Positions 36,644-56,708 of a stretch of 64,000 nt of DNA are shown here, in pieces; position 1 is the first letter of the stretch, and every line of letters starts with the position of its first letter. The stretch is from Arctopsyche grandis (lineage: Eukaryota > Arthropoda > Insecta > Trichoptera > Hydropsychidae). A program made the position numbers and the translations under genes. The DNA lies in assembly GCF_051622035.1 (NCBI RefSeq), contig NC_135359.1, positions 21,095,501 to 21,159,500 on the forward strand, in the 5' to 3' direction. The notes beneath the pieces were generated by a model. That model did no database searches and was not told the origin of the DNA. It worked only from the letters and a program-made list of their open reading frames with translations.

Positions 36644-36950
36644 TTATTTTACGGCTCTGCCCCGAAGCGGTCGTGGTGAATGGGGTATGAATCTACCCCG
36701 TGGGTTGTAGAGGGAGAAACGCTTGAACTTCGGCAAAGAAGATAAAGGTACGCCGAGAAGGAGACCCCATAATTTTAAGTCGTTCGCGTAAATTATGTAA
36801 GGCGAATCGTCGGTATTAAAACTAGACTTGGAAGTCAATGTCGAATTTGAACCCAAGTACAGTTCGATATACAAGTGATCGCCTTCCATACTAATTGAAT
36901 AACATCGATCCCTTCCCATGCCGATTGAATCTTGGACCCAGGTGGTATCT
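36644..36950 (-). CDS. candidate terminal coding exon, unrecognised
   Basis: A minus-strand frame of about 100 codons ends at TAA (36644), with AATAAA overlapping the stop. It reads SDTTWVQDSIGMGRDRCYSI, EGDHLYIELYLGSNSTLTSK, then YANDLKLWGLLLGVPLSSLP, and a basic end RGRFIPHSPRPLRGRAVK. Composition and codon use look coding, and GC content exceeds that of both flanks. The first ATG is at 36919; the frame continues upstream to an AG at about 36959 that could be an acceptor, though the pyrimidine tract there is weak. I recognise no domain. Options are the last exon of a gene to the right or a coding remnant of a mobile element. Confidence 0.35.
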
Positions 36951-36959
36951 GATTCACTA

Positions 36960-39100
36960 CATATGTATCTATAATCTTATTTTAAGGAACTTTTCCAAGA
37001 ACTACTGTTTTAATGGATCTTGATGTTAAACTATCTATAGAAAATGCAACACTCACACGTCTTCTTCAATTATAACAATTTTTCTATAATATGTTTGTAA
37101 CATACTGTTGTATTATTTTAAACTGTAATATAATACAGTAAATCTGTTGTTGGATTTGAATTTCAAGATACACAAATTGACTACAGACATACATTACATA
37201 ATTACAAATGAATATATTAAAGAAATTTGACACCATTTACAGTTAAAAGGTAACTATAATATAACTTATTGAATATCAATTCAAGGCGTAGGTTTCTATA
37301 CCGAATACCAAACTTTCAGGACACAAATTATAAATGAATAAATTCAGGATATTCGATTTAAGTATGTATAATTTCGAATCTGTAATAACGTTGAGTCTAT
37401 GTACCTGTATAACGAATATAAAATTAGATTCGATCAGTTCCAAAATACCTCAGCGTCGAGTCGATTCTTTCAGTCGAGAAATATAATCATTGGCAGCTGC
37501 CACGTGCAATTTTGATAACGTAAACAAAACGGTAAAAGCTTCCTTTAAACCGCAAAATCAATTTGAATCTGCAAAACGAAAGCTCATCGAAACTCGCAGA
37601 GAAGGAACAAAGCTCGAGCGTGAATGTGACGTCGACCCATTATCACATCAAAATTGAACAAACGCCTTGTGCTTCCTATATTATATTCTAGATAATATTA
37701 TATAATAGACTAGGTACTTGAAGATATCTCTAAGCCTAATCCTAAATTGCTTAACATCGAGACGCCGTATCTGGGAGTGTTGGTTATTCATTTTCGTTTT
37801 CGCGCCCACCCCGAAAGCTCCGGAGCGTGCGAATGCACAATTTCCTGTACCGAAATGCTAGAAGCTTCCGGTTGTTGCCGACCTCTTTGTGCTGGATTTA
37901 ATTTATACGTTCTCCATATCAAAAGCATGCGTTCTTATTAAATCATAAAATTGCTCTCAATCCAATAAAATAATATCTAGTACTATGAAAAGCAGTCATA
38001 TGAATAAAATACATCAAAATCAGGTCGCATTTAAAGTTCTGTGAAGCAAATTCAAAAATTTGGATTAAAAAAACGGAATACAAATAAGAACAGAATGAAT
38101 GATATCAAAATCTAAAATATAACCATTCTAAGATTTTCCACTTGTAACATATTTTGACTAGTTGGAATGTATTCCGTCTACCCCACGTACATATGTAAGT
38201 TGATTCATTCCGACTGGACAAAGTATATAACAATTGAAAATTCGACTGTAGCATATTGTATACTGCAAAAAACCTAATTTAATAAAAAAATATCAAGTAA
38301 ATTGAATATCTTTTCGTCAAATACGATTGAATAAGTTACATTATTCATGTCAACTATGGCCCATTTCTAGGCGTAATTTCCTCTCGTGCGATGACTTTTC
38401 ATTTAATTTTCTTCCAACGGATGCGGATGCGGACACTCGCGGAAAATTCTCGAACAATAGAGGAAAAGCGAACAGTCGTACACCGCAATGAATAGAGTTC
38501 ATAAAATATTGAATCGTCGGAATAAAAATATTAGATTATAAAAGTACTCAGACATGATTTATGCGAACGTCAATATATGGAATCAAGTTGTTTTTATTAC
38601 TAGGCGGATTTTGTTCACAGTCATGCAACGCGTGAGAAAAGTTTAAAACAGTTTTACGTTCGCTTGTCAATGGATGACAAATTGCCATCATAAATTCGCG
38701 AATGACGCCGTCGCTGCAAGTTGAACCGTGTAAAGTGAATTATTGTGTTTTAATTTGAATTAAGCGGTCGAACGAGTGCGATGAAATAATGATTAAGTAT
38801 CGTTTCGAGTATCAAAATTCATGTGCAGGACCCTGGTGAATTTTATGACAGTGATGGCAAACTTTTGCAATAACTGACCGACCGGATCCGTTAATGTACA
38901 TACAATGTGTGAATGTATTACATTTGAATATTCATGATTCTATCAACTACATAGTACTTTAAACATTCGCTATATAACTTTGAGTATATAATAAAGTTAC
39001 GTCTGCAACAAGCATTAAGTCTACAATGATAGGTAAAATTGGATAATATTGTAATTTTGGTAATTTCTTTTTTAATTACCATGATGCCAAATATGTGTAT
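36960..39100. other. intergenic stretch with repeat and GC-richer islands
   Basis: No gene recognised. About 37430-37640 and 37740-37920 are GC-richer. A 64-codon frame at 37747 looks accidental. A copy of the 'GACTAGTTGGAAT' repeat lies at 38130-38250. Another GC-richer patch is at 38380-38480 and 38600-38740. Confidence 0.4.
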
Positions 39101-39166
39101 ATAAATTTATATGTTATAAATTTGAAATTATGTTCAAATAGTAGTGACAAATGGTAGGTAGGATAT

Positions 39167-39471
39167 TGTAACGTAGATATTAGGTGAGTAGCGCTCGTGG
39201 AGCGATGGTTTACTAGCGCAGATCACCTGATCTCTCGTTCCCGCCAAAATGGCCTCTACGTATGAATGAGCCGTATGTAACGGCCAATGGAATCGTCTGA
39301 CTCATCGACCAATAGTTGTTGAGCCCAAATATGTATAAATATGGGGCGCTCTCGAATTGGAAACCATTCCGACCTGGAGCGCCGACGAGAGCAGACGAAT
39401 AAACCGCTTCTACAACCCTCCTGCGTCTTTCTCTCCGATCCTGGAAGCCCCTTCTTCACGTCCACGCAACA
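39167..39471 (+). mobile_element. solo LTR
   Basis: Begins TGTAACGTAG and ends CGCAACA, flanked on both sides by ATAT (39163-39166, 39472-39475). It contains a TATAAATA box (about 39334) and an AATAAA signal (about 39400). The 305-bp length, TG...CA ends and 4-bp duplication fit a Gypsy-type LTR left by recombination. No internal retroelement coding sequence is present. Confidence 0.85.
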
Positions 39472-39596
39472 ATATTTTTGCCAATTTGATGAGGAACAGT
39501 TTCGACAATGAAACCAGATAAATTGGAAAACTCTAATAGGAAATGATCGACGTGGAGTCACAAATATCCAAGTCTGACCAGCAGCACTGCAGAAAT

Positions 39597-39756
39597 CTTT
39601 TTCCTTGTTTGCTCAATGCTGAGCGTCGTGGTAATTGATATCATGTGGAATTTGATGGACGATCCGTTCCTCCCGATTCTCTGCATCCCATGAAGTTGAA
39701 GCATCCCATCAGTTCTTTGATTTGGTCTGACCATCTCTTGGGAGACCGCCCTCTTG
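39597..39756 (-). mobile_element. RTE-type LINE 3' fragment inserted in the SINE
   Basis: A 160-bp insert bounded by the 10-bp duplication CTGCAGAAAT (39587-39596 and 39757-39766). On the minus strand it reads GGCGGTCTCCCAAGAG... with a frame containing RWSDQIKELMG, which matches the 'GRP..RW.D.I' region near the end of RTE ORF2. Insertion with target duplication and 5' truncation is typical for LINEs. Confidence 0.75.
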
Positions 39757-39879
39757 CTGCAGAAATGCTCCGAATAAATTATTTTTAATCAAGGTCAAAC
39801 CAAGCTCGAATCCGGGATCTCTCGGTGGTTAGCATTAACACTGCCACCGAGCTATACTTCTGGCTGCGAATGTAATTTA

Positions 39880-42620
39880 TGTTATATGGATTGGAAATCA
39901 TATGTAAATACTTTTCAAACAGTAATTGTCAAAAAAAATTGCGATTTAATGAATGGTGCTATTTTTTCCTTTGAACCAATTACGTTTCACCTTTAGTTTT
40001 TTGGATATGATTCGATGGGGTTAGGTCAGAAAAAAGGCTACTCACCCACACAGGGAGAAGTTTTATAAGTGTAGTGCGTAACTGGATCTCATTTTCCGAT
40101 CCGCTGACTAAGGTTGGCGTATAATATTCTTTACGTCGAGGCTGCGCGCGTAACGAAATTATTTGTGTGTACAAAACCAATTTTCCCCCATTTCAAGGGC
40201 CTGACCTCTCCCCCTACACACCCTCTATCCCAACGGAAGGCATTTAAGGGAGCTGGTGGCCTCCCCGAGCTTATGCGCAAGGAGATTTATGAATGATTGT
40301 GCCCGCGGGCCGCTGGTCCAGCGCAGCTTTTTCCTTTTTTCCGTCACATTAAGCAAACAGCATCACGCACCGGATGGCAAAGGATCCTTCGCTTTATCAG
40401 GATCACGAGAGGACTCGACTTTGCGATTGACAGTTCGACGCCGGTTTACATGTATGTGTGTGCGTGGAAAATTCCAGGAAAATTGCCGACAAAGGCGGAA
40501 AAATTGCTTTGGGAAAACGGAACTGTTCCACGTGAGTCTAACTTAATAAGCAATCACTTTAAATTTGAATTATGTATGTATGTACCTATATAATAAATTC
40601 CAGAGTAGCTTTCAATTATTTGCAGCGTATTTTTTTAATTATTCAATTGTTTTCAGTGTAATAATTTAAATAAAAACATTTCTGATTTTAAAACATTTAT
40701 TTGAAAACTCGTACGGTTAGAGCTTTTTAATACATATTTATTGTTTCATATGCAAATCGAATAATTTGGCAGAGATGAAATCGTACATCGAAATAATCAG
40801 ATTATCTCTGCTAAAAATTAAAACATTGAATGGTCTCAACATCACAGCTTTATACATTTATAAAATATTTGACTAGACCTTAATACCTACAATCGTTATA
40901 AACAAGGGACAGTTATTTAGTATTAAGGATAGTCATATTTAATAATGAATAATATTTTGTTTTCATGAATCACAAAAAGACATACATTTAAATAATATCG
41001 AATAAATTACATATATTTAATAGCAGAACTTAATTTTTTCAATTATAAAAATGAGAATTCAAAAGTAATGATTAAAAACAATCATAAATATAAAAATACA
41101 ATTTGAAATATACATGTACATATGTATGTAAGTATGTATAATAGAATCGATTTTTAGAGATTATATACCACATTGAGAAATTTAGAAAATTTTAAAACGG
41201 TACATGCATGCATGGATGTAAAATGGGAGAAGATATGTCAGAAGAAAATTTAATTACATTTGTTATTCAATTTCAAAGGCTATCTTATATATTTTATTTT
41301 ATATATTACAAGACACTGAAATATTAACTCTAACTTCATATTGTTTTTTTTTTTATGTAAACATCATTCAGGCATTTATAAAAAATAACAATTTCCGATA
41401 CATATTTTATAATCTTAGTTTTATATATAATAACTTGCATACATTTATTTATAACTATAACACAATATAATAAACATCTCTTGATTTTTTATTGTTCAAT
41501 ATTTAAAACTACAAAAAACGTGAATATCGCTAATGTTCTTCCGAAACATTATAAATATGTATATAATAAATTATCTACAGTGGTTTTTGGATATTTAATC
41601 TAAATATAATAAAATTTTATATTTATTACAATTAAAGCTTGGGTCATTGATACCACTATATTATCTAATAAAATGTTTTAATTTTTTTCTATATATGTAA
41701 ATTTACATAATACAATATTTAGACAAGAATATTTCTTTTAAAAAATATGACATATATTTTGATAATATTTTAATTTTTATAAATTTCATCAACATAGCCA
41801 TAAAATTGTAAGTAAAATAAAGCCAACGTGGACTTGAAAAAATCATCTAACATGAATTTGACGGTACATATGAATAAACAAATTCATTCTAACAAACATT
41901 GTATTCCACATTTAATATTAAACATTTTTAAAAGTCAATTTTACAATTAAAACATTTTTAAAAGTCAATTTTACAATTAAAACATTTTTAAAAGTCAATT
42001 TTACAATTAAAACATTTCAATGTACTACCAATATATAAAAAAAAATTTAACAGTAAGCTTTAAAAACAAATATTTTATAAAATCGGACATTTGGTATGAA
42101 AATTGTATGCACAATTGAACATTGATGTTTATTTAAACATTAATACGTCTATTTTAATAACGACCATTGCATTATATGTAAGTGTATTTTACAACATGAT
42201 TAATTTTAGTTATGTAACTAAATTTACATTGGCTTCATTTCTATAATACTTGCGACTATATTTGGTCCAAATCTTATACATTTAATATAAGCAAATTACA
42301 AACAATGAATTTTGTTTCTGAATATTTATTTATACTCATGACAAACAAGTTGTTTTGGATAACTTACAAAGTCAGAAAATAGATGTGAAGCGATACCGTA
42401 TGTATTTACATATGTACAAAATGAAACATTTCAGCAGATCGTCCATATATTATATATAAAAACAAATTATCTTTGGATAAACATTTTCACACGTAGCACC
42501 GAGCCGATTTTCATACGTCAATTCAATGGGGTGAAATTCAACTCGCGGACATGTGACTGATACGACGTACGAGGCCCGTGGACTCTTCGGCTCCAGGAGA
42601 CCAACGGATAAGTGGACAAC
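39880..42620. other. intergenic: GC-richer block, then very AT-rich DNA
   Basis: 39980-40560 is GC-richer, with several overlapping open frames on both strands, none recognisable. It may be a regulatory region. 40600-42500 is extremely AT-rich and holds no gene. It includes the 30-bp triplication at 41921-42010. Confidence 0.4.
41921..42010. repeat. 30-bp tandem repeat, three identical units
   Basis: The unit AACATTTTTAAAAGTCAATT plus TTACAATTAA occurs three times without change (41921-42010). Confidence 0.95.
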
Positions 42621-42622
42621 AG

Positions 42623-42628
42623 TTTATT
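42623..42628 (-). terminator. polyadenylation signal of the Rnd-like gene
   Basis: AATAAA on the minus strand, 100 bp after the stop at 42728. Confidence 0.55.
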
Positions 42629-42727
42629 TTTAAGTGGCGGCTGGTGCATTCAGACCTCATTACCAGCTGGCCACCGGTTTCCGTGGCTTCCTGGAGTCGA
42701 GGAGCTGGCGCTGCCGCCGGCCAAAGA

Positions 42728-49310
<6,583 letters not shown>

Positions 49311-50090
49311 CTGAAACAAACAAAAATAATATTGTACATGAAAAAATTATAATTTCACGTGTTACACGGATTTTTCAGTCGGATACGTCAAGGGCTCATC
49401 CGAATTCTGTGCTATATTTTTTTCCGCCCATGATGTATGGGCAAGAAATCCCGACAGTAATGGATACGCGCATAAATCCGCACATAACTCAATTACAACG
49501 GTCTCGCAATCGTAAACGGAATATAACCCCCTATGTATCATATTTAAAATACACTCCAGCGAAATGTCTCACAATTCATGTCGATAGATTTTTTCAATTT
49601 GTATAATTATCAAAAAAAAAAAAATGAGCAACCTTTTTAAGTATATAAAAGGACGCTCGTGGAAATTTCAAACATTTTGAATCAATATAGTACGACTCTG
49701 TCATGGGGCAAAAACTTGCCTGAAACCTTCTATGTCAATTTAGAGTCCATTAGACAAGAACGTTACGTTCAACCTTATATGCACATACATATACGTTGTA
49801 TTTACATCTAAGGGACTACATTGAAAATTAATTTCGAACCTTGCTGTCAATACTGTCACTTAGAACGTAAATACATATAACATTTATTGATTCTATAGCT
49901 TAGGTCACAAATATTGGGTATATATATTTCGGTACTAGCTTTTGAACTGTTTATTAAAAATTAAATTTTACATAATTCGTTTCATATTTAAGATTATTAC
50001 ACACATGCATGATCCAAGAAAAATTTTCTTTTTCAATACTTTTCATATGACGCAAGATCAATCACGTTGCTCAGTTAAAGTTCATGTACA
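49311..50090. other. start of upstream intron or intergenic
   Basis: The acceptor of the first visible Rnd-like exon is at 49311-49313. Upstream there is no P-loop exon that I can see. A plus-strand frame of 65 codons (49409) looks accidental. Confidence 0.45.
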
Positions 50091-50095
50091 TATTA

Positions 50096-50552
50096 GCCAG
50101 CAGTATGGCTTAGTGGCAGCGTGTATGTTTAGCACCAAGTAATTATTGGGTTCGATCCCGCTATACCACTGGTTAAACTTGGATATTTGTGACTCCAAGT
50201 CGATCGTTTATCAGAGTTTGCCAATTTTATCTGATCATTGTTGAAACGGTTCCTCAAAATTGGCAAAAAAATCATCGTACATGCTGTCACAAATCTTCTA
50301 TATTTATTGTATGTAAAACTTGTAAAAATAATATACAAATCTACATAAATCTTATTACATAAATCAAATCAAATTGATTAATTAATCCATTGACACATAT
50401 ATTTTTTTTAAAAAGCATTTAAGAAAAAAATGTGTCAATGGATTAATTAATCAATTTGATTTGATTTACGTAATAAAAATGCTGCATTGTATGTAATTAA
50501 TTGTTTAGGATGGTGCATTGGGGTCTTCCTGTCAAGCTTTCCTGGTATATAT
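50096..50552 (+). mobile_element. tRNA-derived SINE, plus orientation, with palindrome inserted in its tail
   Basis: Best example of the family's promoter: A box TGGCTTAGTGGC (50106-50117) and B box GGTTCGATCCC (50149-50159). The body (GGATATTTGTGACTCCAAG, GATCGTTTATCAGAGTTTGC, GTTGAAACGGTTCCTC) follows, and the 3' end TCAAGCTTTCCTGG lies near 50540. A 125-bp palindrome interrupts the tail at 50352-50476. Confidence 0.85.
50352..50476. mobile_element. 47-bp inverted-repeat insertion in the SINE tail
   Basis: Arms 50352-50398 and 50430-50476 are complementary at 46 of 47 positions (TTATTACATAAATCAAATCA outward to ATTGACACAT), with a 31-bp A/T-rich loop. In SINE copy 2 the corresponding tail is continuous, so this is an insertion or local inverted duplication. 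Confidence 0.85.
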
Positions 50553-50654
50553 GTACATATCTATGTAAAATAAAATATGCATGTAAGTATATATGTATGT
50601 ATGTAGGTACCCGTGTGCAAATTTATTATATATTTTTCCTTAAATTTAAGTTTA

Positions 50655-50712
50655 CCGTGGTGTAATTACGGGATTGCCCAAGGCGACACTTGTGGCCAAC
50701 TTTGAAGATAAA
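50655..50712 (+). repeat. 'AAGGCGACA' dispersed repeat, copy 1
   Basis: Shares CCCAAGGCGACACTTGTGGC and AACTTT with copies at 58408-58458 and 63184-63238. Family unknown. Confidence 0.55.
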
Positions 50713-50734
50713 TTTATGATATTATTATAAATTT

Positions 50735-50914
50735 GAAATTAAAATCAAATATTGTGACAAATGAGGGTAAGTGGTCAATTGGTAGGAAACGTTCCAACAA
50801 TGAAATCAGATAAATTGGCAAACTCTGATAGGAAAAAATGGGCTTGGAAGCTTTTATATCCAAGGTCGGGATATAAAAGCAAGCATTGGCTAACCACTGA
50901 GCTGTGTTTCTGGT
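50735..50914 (-). mobile_element. SINE, truncated and diverged
   Basis: Minus orientation. It has 'CAATGAAATCAGATAAATTG', 'GCAAACTCTGATAGGAAA' and the head remnant 'GGCTAACCACTGAGCTGTG'. The 73-codon frame across it is not a gene. Confidence 0.75.
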
Positions 50915-50919
50915 TTGTA

Positions 50920-53420
50920 TATACGAATGATAAATTCAATTCCATTTTAAATAATTCAAGTCGCGTGGAAAAATTGTCATGATCAAAATAACCCTTTTCA
51001 TTCAACGGAACAGTTGGGAGGGAAAATCAATTCAAACAATAGAGAGCCCGGATCCGAAGGAAAAGTTTCTGGAAACTTTTCCGGAAAATAAATATGTCGT
51101 CGAACATTCGAGGACGTTAATCTAGCAAGGTTCAATGTATAAAATAATCCATTGGATTTATTATATTAATGAAAACATTGTTGATTTTGATTGAATTTAT
51201 TAGTTTATAATAATGTACGAAGAATTTTGGAATGTTTTCGCGTCGAAATAAACTAGATGTGTGTGTATATTAGCGGGTTCAAATTTAAAGGTTGTGTTGC
51301 GGTCACATATGTGACCGGAGCAGCATCTGTTGCGACTATTATGCAAATCGGCAGTTTTTCCGCTTTTCCGAGCGGAGTTTTTATTTTTAGCCGCCGAAAT
51401 ATGCACCAAACCCCGGTAATAATATGATAATTTCACGGAAGGACTTCCAACGTGATTACTTACACTCGATATGTTCCTTTTTATATGGGAAAATAATGAT
51501 AAAACGTTGTGTACAAAAGGAGAACGAGAAAAACCCGGGGGATTCTTGCTCCACGAGTATCGACTCGGGGTAAATTAAAGAGGATTAAAAGTTTCCCCAG
51601 TGAAAAGAAGAAAGGAAAGAGCAGCGAGGAGTGTGAGCAGGTCGGCTGAAGAGGAAAAAGAAGAGGGGGAAGATGGGAAATTTCAATTTTCTCGTAGCTC
51701 CGGATACCGTTTCTTTTTGGTATTTTGACTTTTCCATTCGAGATCCCTATTTAGTGACTCTCAACTTAAAGGGGAGGTGGGTGGTTTGAAATCGTTTTGA
51801 ACCCTGAATAGTTTGTTAGCAGAGCGTATAAAAATATTTATATCTAAACGTATTTATGTATGCTTGTATGATTATAAAAAGTCTACTATACGTATCAAAC
51901 ATTTGTGTGTGTACATACATATGTATAACATTATCCTTTGAATGGTTCAAATCGAGGTAAGTCTTAGCATTCATTATGAACGTATTCTATTTGCATAACC
52001 CAAATTTCGAACCATTGTGATAAATACTCGCATTTCAGCACAATTTCACGCAATCATCGAACTGAAACATTACTACTAATTAGTTTCATATAAAAGAATT
52101 GTCAAAATCAGTACAATATTGTATGCGGTATATTTTGATCCGTTTAACTTTGATCATATTAGGAGCTTACAATCTAAACTTTGTTTTTAACATGAAAAAA
52201 ATTACACAAGCACTATATCCTCTTGAGAGTTGGATCAAACTTTTCGGAAACTTTGAAACAGCGCCATTATAAGTCTTCATAAAATATATATACATTACTA
52301 AATTAACATTGTAAGATGATGAAATAAATATATACAGTTTAAGACCTCATTTATTTTTAGTCAAAAATATAAAATATTGATTTCCAATAGGAAATCAGTG
52401 TTCTAATGAATGAATTCCTATCACATTTTCCAATGTGGATTCTGGAAACTAATCTGAAACATGGAAATATTTTACGATTAAATCCCCATAGTATTTGCGC
52501 TCACTTATCCCGGATATAAAATGGTATTATTAAAATTTAAATTGTCGTCACGGAACATTTTTAATAGCGCACCCTTGTCGCAATGCAGGAAATTAATTTT
52601 ATAACGAGTTCGCTCGCTACAAAAGGGTTATCTTTACGACGGGTCGTAAAACGGGGTTGATTCGCATCGTCCGGGCATACCACGGTTAACTCTCTAAGTG
52701 TCGGGACACGTGGCTTTGTTTATAGAACTACTAAGAAGATTATCTAGTTAGGCGGAACGTTTATCTACTTAGATACTACTAAATATTTAATTCCTTCGGT
52801 GAAGCGTTAGCACTCAAGCTTACGGAAACACCCTTGAGGCACCCTCTACCGCAAATTTAGCAACAATCATCTCGAAAATTTCATGATTTGCTTACTTGGT
52901 CGTAAACGAATCAAATCTTCTCGTTGTCTCGGTTGATTATGTTGGAATAATAACGGTTGGAAGGATTCGATTAAGGTCTTTAGAAAAGTTTTCCGATATA
53001 TCAGACGAGTTTTTCTAACCGAATCTACATTCTTTCTGTGCTCTCACGGGCCTGATTTATGCGACAATAATAAATGTCTGACCATTGAAAAGTTTGTTCG
53101 TTACCGTCTGTAGCACCATTGGCACTGCCTGGAAAAACTTGTTGTGCATATACTTCAAAAAGTAATTTCGTTTCGCATTGAACATAAGTATTTTTTCGCT
53201 ATATTTATGCAGTGTTAAAACGAAAGAAGGCAAAAAAACAAACTTAAGAATGTTTTGTATTGAATTGTGAATCAAAATGTAGATTTGCAGATTTAAAAAA
53301 TACTAAAAAGTAGGTCAATGATACAATTTGAAAACTGCACTTTTATTAAAATTCGTGTAATCAAAAATTTGAATCATTATACATATATACATATACATAT
53401 ACATATATGTAACCATATAA
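50920..53420. other. non-coding stretch, probably long intron
   Basis: No gene recognised. GC-richer islands lie at 51000-51120, 51290-51400, 51500-51790 (purine-rich GGAGG/GAAGA runs) and 52490-53060. They may be regulatory DNA. The purine-rich island at about 51590-51680 is notable against the AT-rich background. Confidence 0.35.
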
Positions 53421-53422
53421 TT

Positions 53423-53612
53423 AACCAGTAACATAGCTCAGTGGTTAGTGTATGATGCTTTCTACTGAGGGGTCATGAGTACAATCACTGGCCCGTTGTT
53501 GCTGGCCAGACCTTGAATATAAGTGACTTCAGGTTGATCATTTCGTATCAGAGATTTCCCATTGATCTGATTTCATTATTTAATCGGTTCCACCAAAATT
53601 GGCAACCTATTC
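53423..53612 (+). mobile_element. tRNA-derived SINE, 5' part
   Basis: Plus orientation with a good A box (ATAGCTCAGTGGTTAG) and a decayed B box (GGGGTCATGAGTACAATC). The core with 'TGACTTCAGGTTGATCATTT' follows, and it ends near 'CCAAAATTGGCAAC', without the tail. Confidence 0.8.
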
Positions 53613-53959
53613 CTCTGCCTCGCAAATTTGGGTTTCTTCTCGGATTTTTTGATTATTATAACATATGCTACCCCCATACATATGTACATACTCGATTTTT
53701 GCGAGAAATACATTAGTAAAAATGTATGTATTTCTCGTTTAATAAATTTACTTAATATCAATTTAATAATACAAATAATAATAATAATTTAAATTTACTT
53801 AATATCGAATTTATTCATAGATGTCTCTATGGTATCGTATTAAAATATAATTGTATTTGTAAAAGTGTTTGGAATTGTTAGGATTTACTTGTTTTAAAAT
53901 AATAAAATAAATATGTATATGTTATATATAACACAAATCAAAACAATGAAAAATTCCTG

Positions 53960-54300
53960 TATTGGATACTATAGCAGCACCAATCGCAAAAAAGGACTGA
54001 GACTGTCCAATTAATGAATAAGAGATAAGAGATATAAAAAACTTCTTAAACGAAAACCATGTGAACTGTATAAGAGGTATGTAAAAATAGGGCATTTCAT
54101 TCAGTTATCAAACGGTCCCTATGTGAAGCAGTGCTTGGACAAACTGCAAAAGTTGGTCTAACATCATCAAATTTACCTTCTGATTTAATTTAACATTAAT
54201 ACACTGAAGAAAATATCGAAAAACTATTTTTTGGAGATAGACGAAGAAGACACAATATTTACAGAAGTATCAAAAGTAAATGTTTAAGTATTCGAAAAAA
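53960..54300 (+). pseudogene. possible protein-coding remnant, unrecognised
   Basis: Several short runs in changing frames (e.g. KIGHFIQLSNGPYVKQCLDKL, KNYFLEIDEEDTIFTEVS) suggest a decayed coding region, broken by stops and frameshifts. I cannot assign it. Confidence 0.2.
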
Positions 54301-54360
54301 AATTCCCTAAAACGCAAGTAAAAGTATACTTTCACTGCTAGTATTAAATTCACTGTAACA

Positions 54361-54545
<185 letters not shown>

Positions 54546-56660
54546 AATTTAATTCTATCGACAAGTGGAATTCAGAACTATAGAAATTCAAACATTATAA
54601 ATGGTGAATAAATAAAAAGAATACAAACTGTTTTATGAAAACACGAATGGTCGAGATTTAAGTTAATTTAAAAGCTCCTTGTAATGGTATCTTGATTGAT
54701 TTCTATTATAAATTCTGTTAACAATTACAAGATTACATAAATTATATATTACACAGTATAGGTATATCAAATTCAAGCGTTTCTCCAAATAGTTCAGTGA
54801 CGTTTTTATATTATCATTAGTATTAAAAATACAACGCAATTACTACACATAATAAAACAAACCTTACAAGGAATACTATCGTATGATTCAATTTACTGTA
54901 AGCATTCTTTGCATATTATCTATTAACAAAAGAAGCGTATGGACACAGCAAACATACACGAAGGCGCGCCCTCAAAAGATGTTAATTAAAATCATCCCAA
55001 TTTTCCCGGCAGTGAATTGCGAACGGGATGGGAAAGGGAAGATCGTTGATTTGATAAGGGAAAGACTCGATACACGCTCGCCAACTTAATCAGCTCGATT
55101 TCTTTTTATTTTTTTCCTCCTCGCCGCGAAAATACGATTTCGCAACGCGTGCGGCCGAGTTTCATTTTGATTTTGTTGCGATTAATTTTCCACGACGCTT
55201 CAAACACGGAGACTCTTTTAATAAAAGAAGCCCTTTGAGATCGGACGAGACAAAGGATACTTATTACGACAAGAAAAGGAAAAAAATATAACTAGAGCGA
55301 TTCGTACGTATGGAAAATGCACTAAGTAAAACAGTCCAAGTTGCGTTGGAGTGCATCTCGTAGCATGCAACATACCACGGCGTTGCATAAGGATAGAAGA
55401 AAACTTGACTACATTTAAGATTATTATTAATAGACTTAAGCGAAACCTACATTAGGTACCCAATTCGCACACCGTAAGAAGTACCTGAATTAGACGCGTG
55501 AATTGATTATATATATGTACATACATAATGGGCTGATAGTAATTTCAGTCGCATAAAGCTGGTCTAAAAGATATTCTATATATGTAATACATACATACAT
55601 ATGTATATATTCGAATAATATGATAAGATACTCATTAGGATTATCCATACCATGATTTGGAAGACGACCACGCTAATTTGGATAGAGAATATTGGAAAAT
55701 TACTCCTGGAGAATATAATCAGATTCTATGTGGTTTTATATGAAGTTGTAAATTAGCTTTTTAATAAAAGATTCTTTTAAACATTTTTGTCAAAATTTGT
55801 ATTCAGATCAAATATCTACCATCAGAATTTTCATTGTTACATGACTTGTTGAAAGGATTTCATAGAAAAAAATCGGCTCCATCAAATCCATCGTACCCAT
55901 GGGCATCATTTACCATTTCCACCTCTGTAGAAGGCAAGGGAAACCCACTGGAGAAAAGCTTGGTAATGTAAATCTGAACTACATACATATATCATATATA
56001 ATATAGGAATAATAAAATAAAGTACTGAAGAAATATGTCACGTTTCAAATTAAATTTACTCGACAGAGCCGGTCTATTGACAAGTCTTCCTGTGTAAATA
56101 TATGTAGTCATTGTAGGTTCTGAATAGAATTTCACTCGTCTACATGTGTAGGTACGCGTATGAGGCTTATTTCCTCTTAGTGAGAGGACAGTAATGCGCG
56201 GACAGATTTCGACGGGGAACAATAGCACACACGAAAGAGGGAAAGGGGTTGAAATCCCGGTCGGCGAGGCTTTTAACGCGATTGTTTCGTCAGTGAAAGA
56301 TGTTGGCTGAAACCTAGAGAGGTCACACTCTCCAATTTTGACCAAACTAGGCCGCCACTAAAAATGTCCATCTAATTACAGAAAAACATCCTGGTATATA
56401 CCTACATATGTTAAAGGAATAAACTTCATACGTTCAAAAATGTGTAGCACAATATAAAAGGGTCAAGTTTTGATTTTATACGTTGCTTGCAGTTAATTTG
56501 CATGAATAGTATATTATAAAATGTAAAATTTGTTTCAAAATATTCGTTGACGAGTGCGAGTATATCACCAATTGACTTAGCATACTGAAATATGTTATCT
56601 ATACAAATAACGATAAAGCTTTGGGGAGTTAAAAAAATACAAAATTTAATTTATAATTAT

Positions 56661-56708
56661 AACAACACGTTTATATAATATCATACGATATTATATAAAC
56701 GTGTTGTT
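56661..56708. repeat. perfect 22-bp hairpin
   Basis: AACAACACGTTTATATAATA plus TC at 56661-56682, a 4-base loop, and the exact reverse complement at 56687-56708. Confidence 0.95.

Larger units (their letters stand above)
39109..39868 (-). mobile_element. SINE interrupted by a solo LTR and a LINE fragment
   Basis: Head at the right (minus strand 'TATAGCTCGGTGGCAG', B box-like GGATTCGAGC), tail at the left (GTCACTACTATTTGAACATA). The body matches copy 2 at 7231-7609 but is split twice: by 39167-39471 and by 39597-39756. Removing both restores continuous SINE sequence, so the SINE is the oldest of the three. Confidence 0.85.
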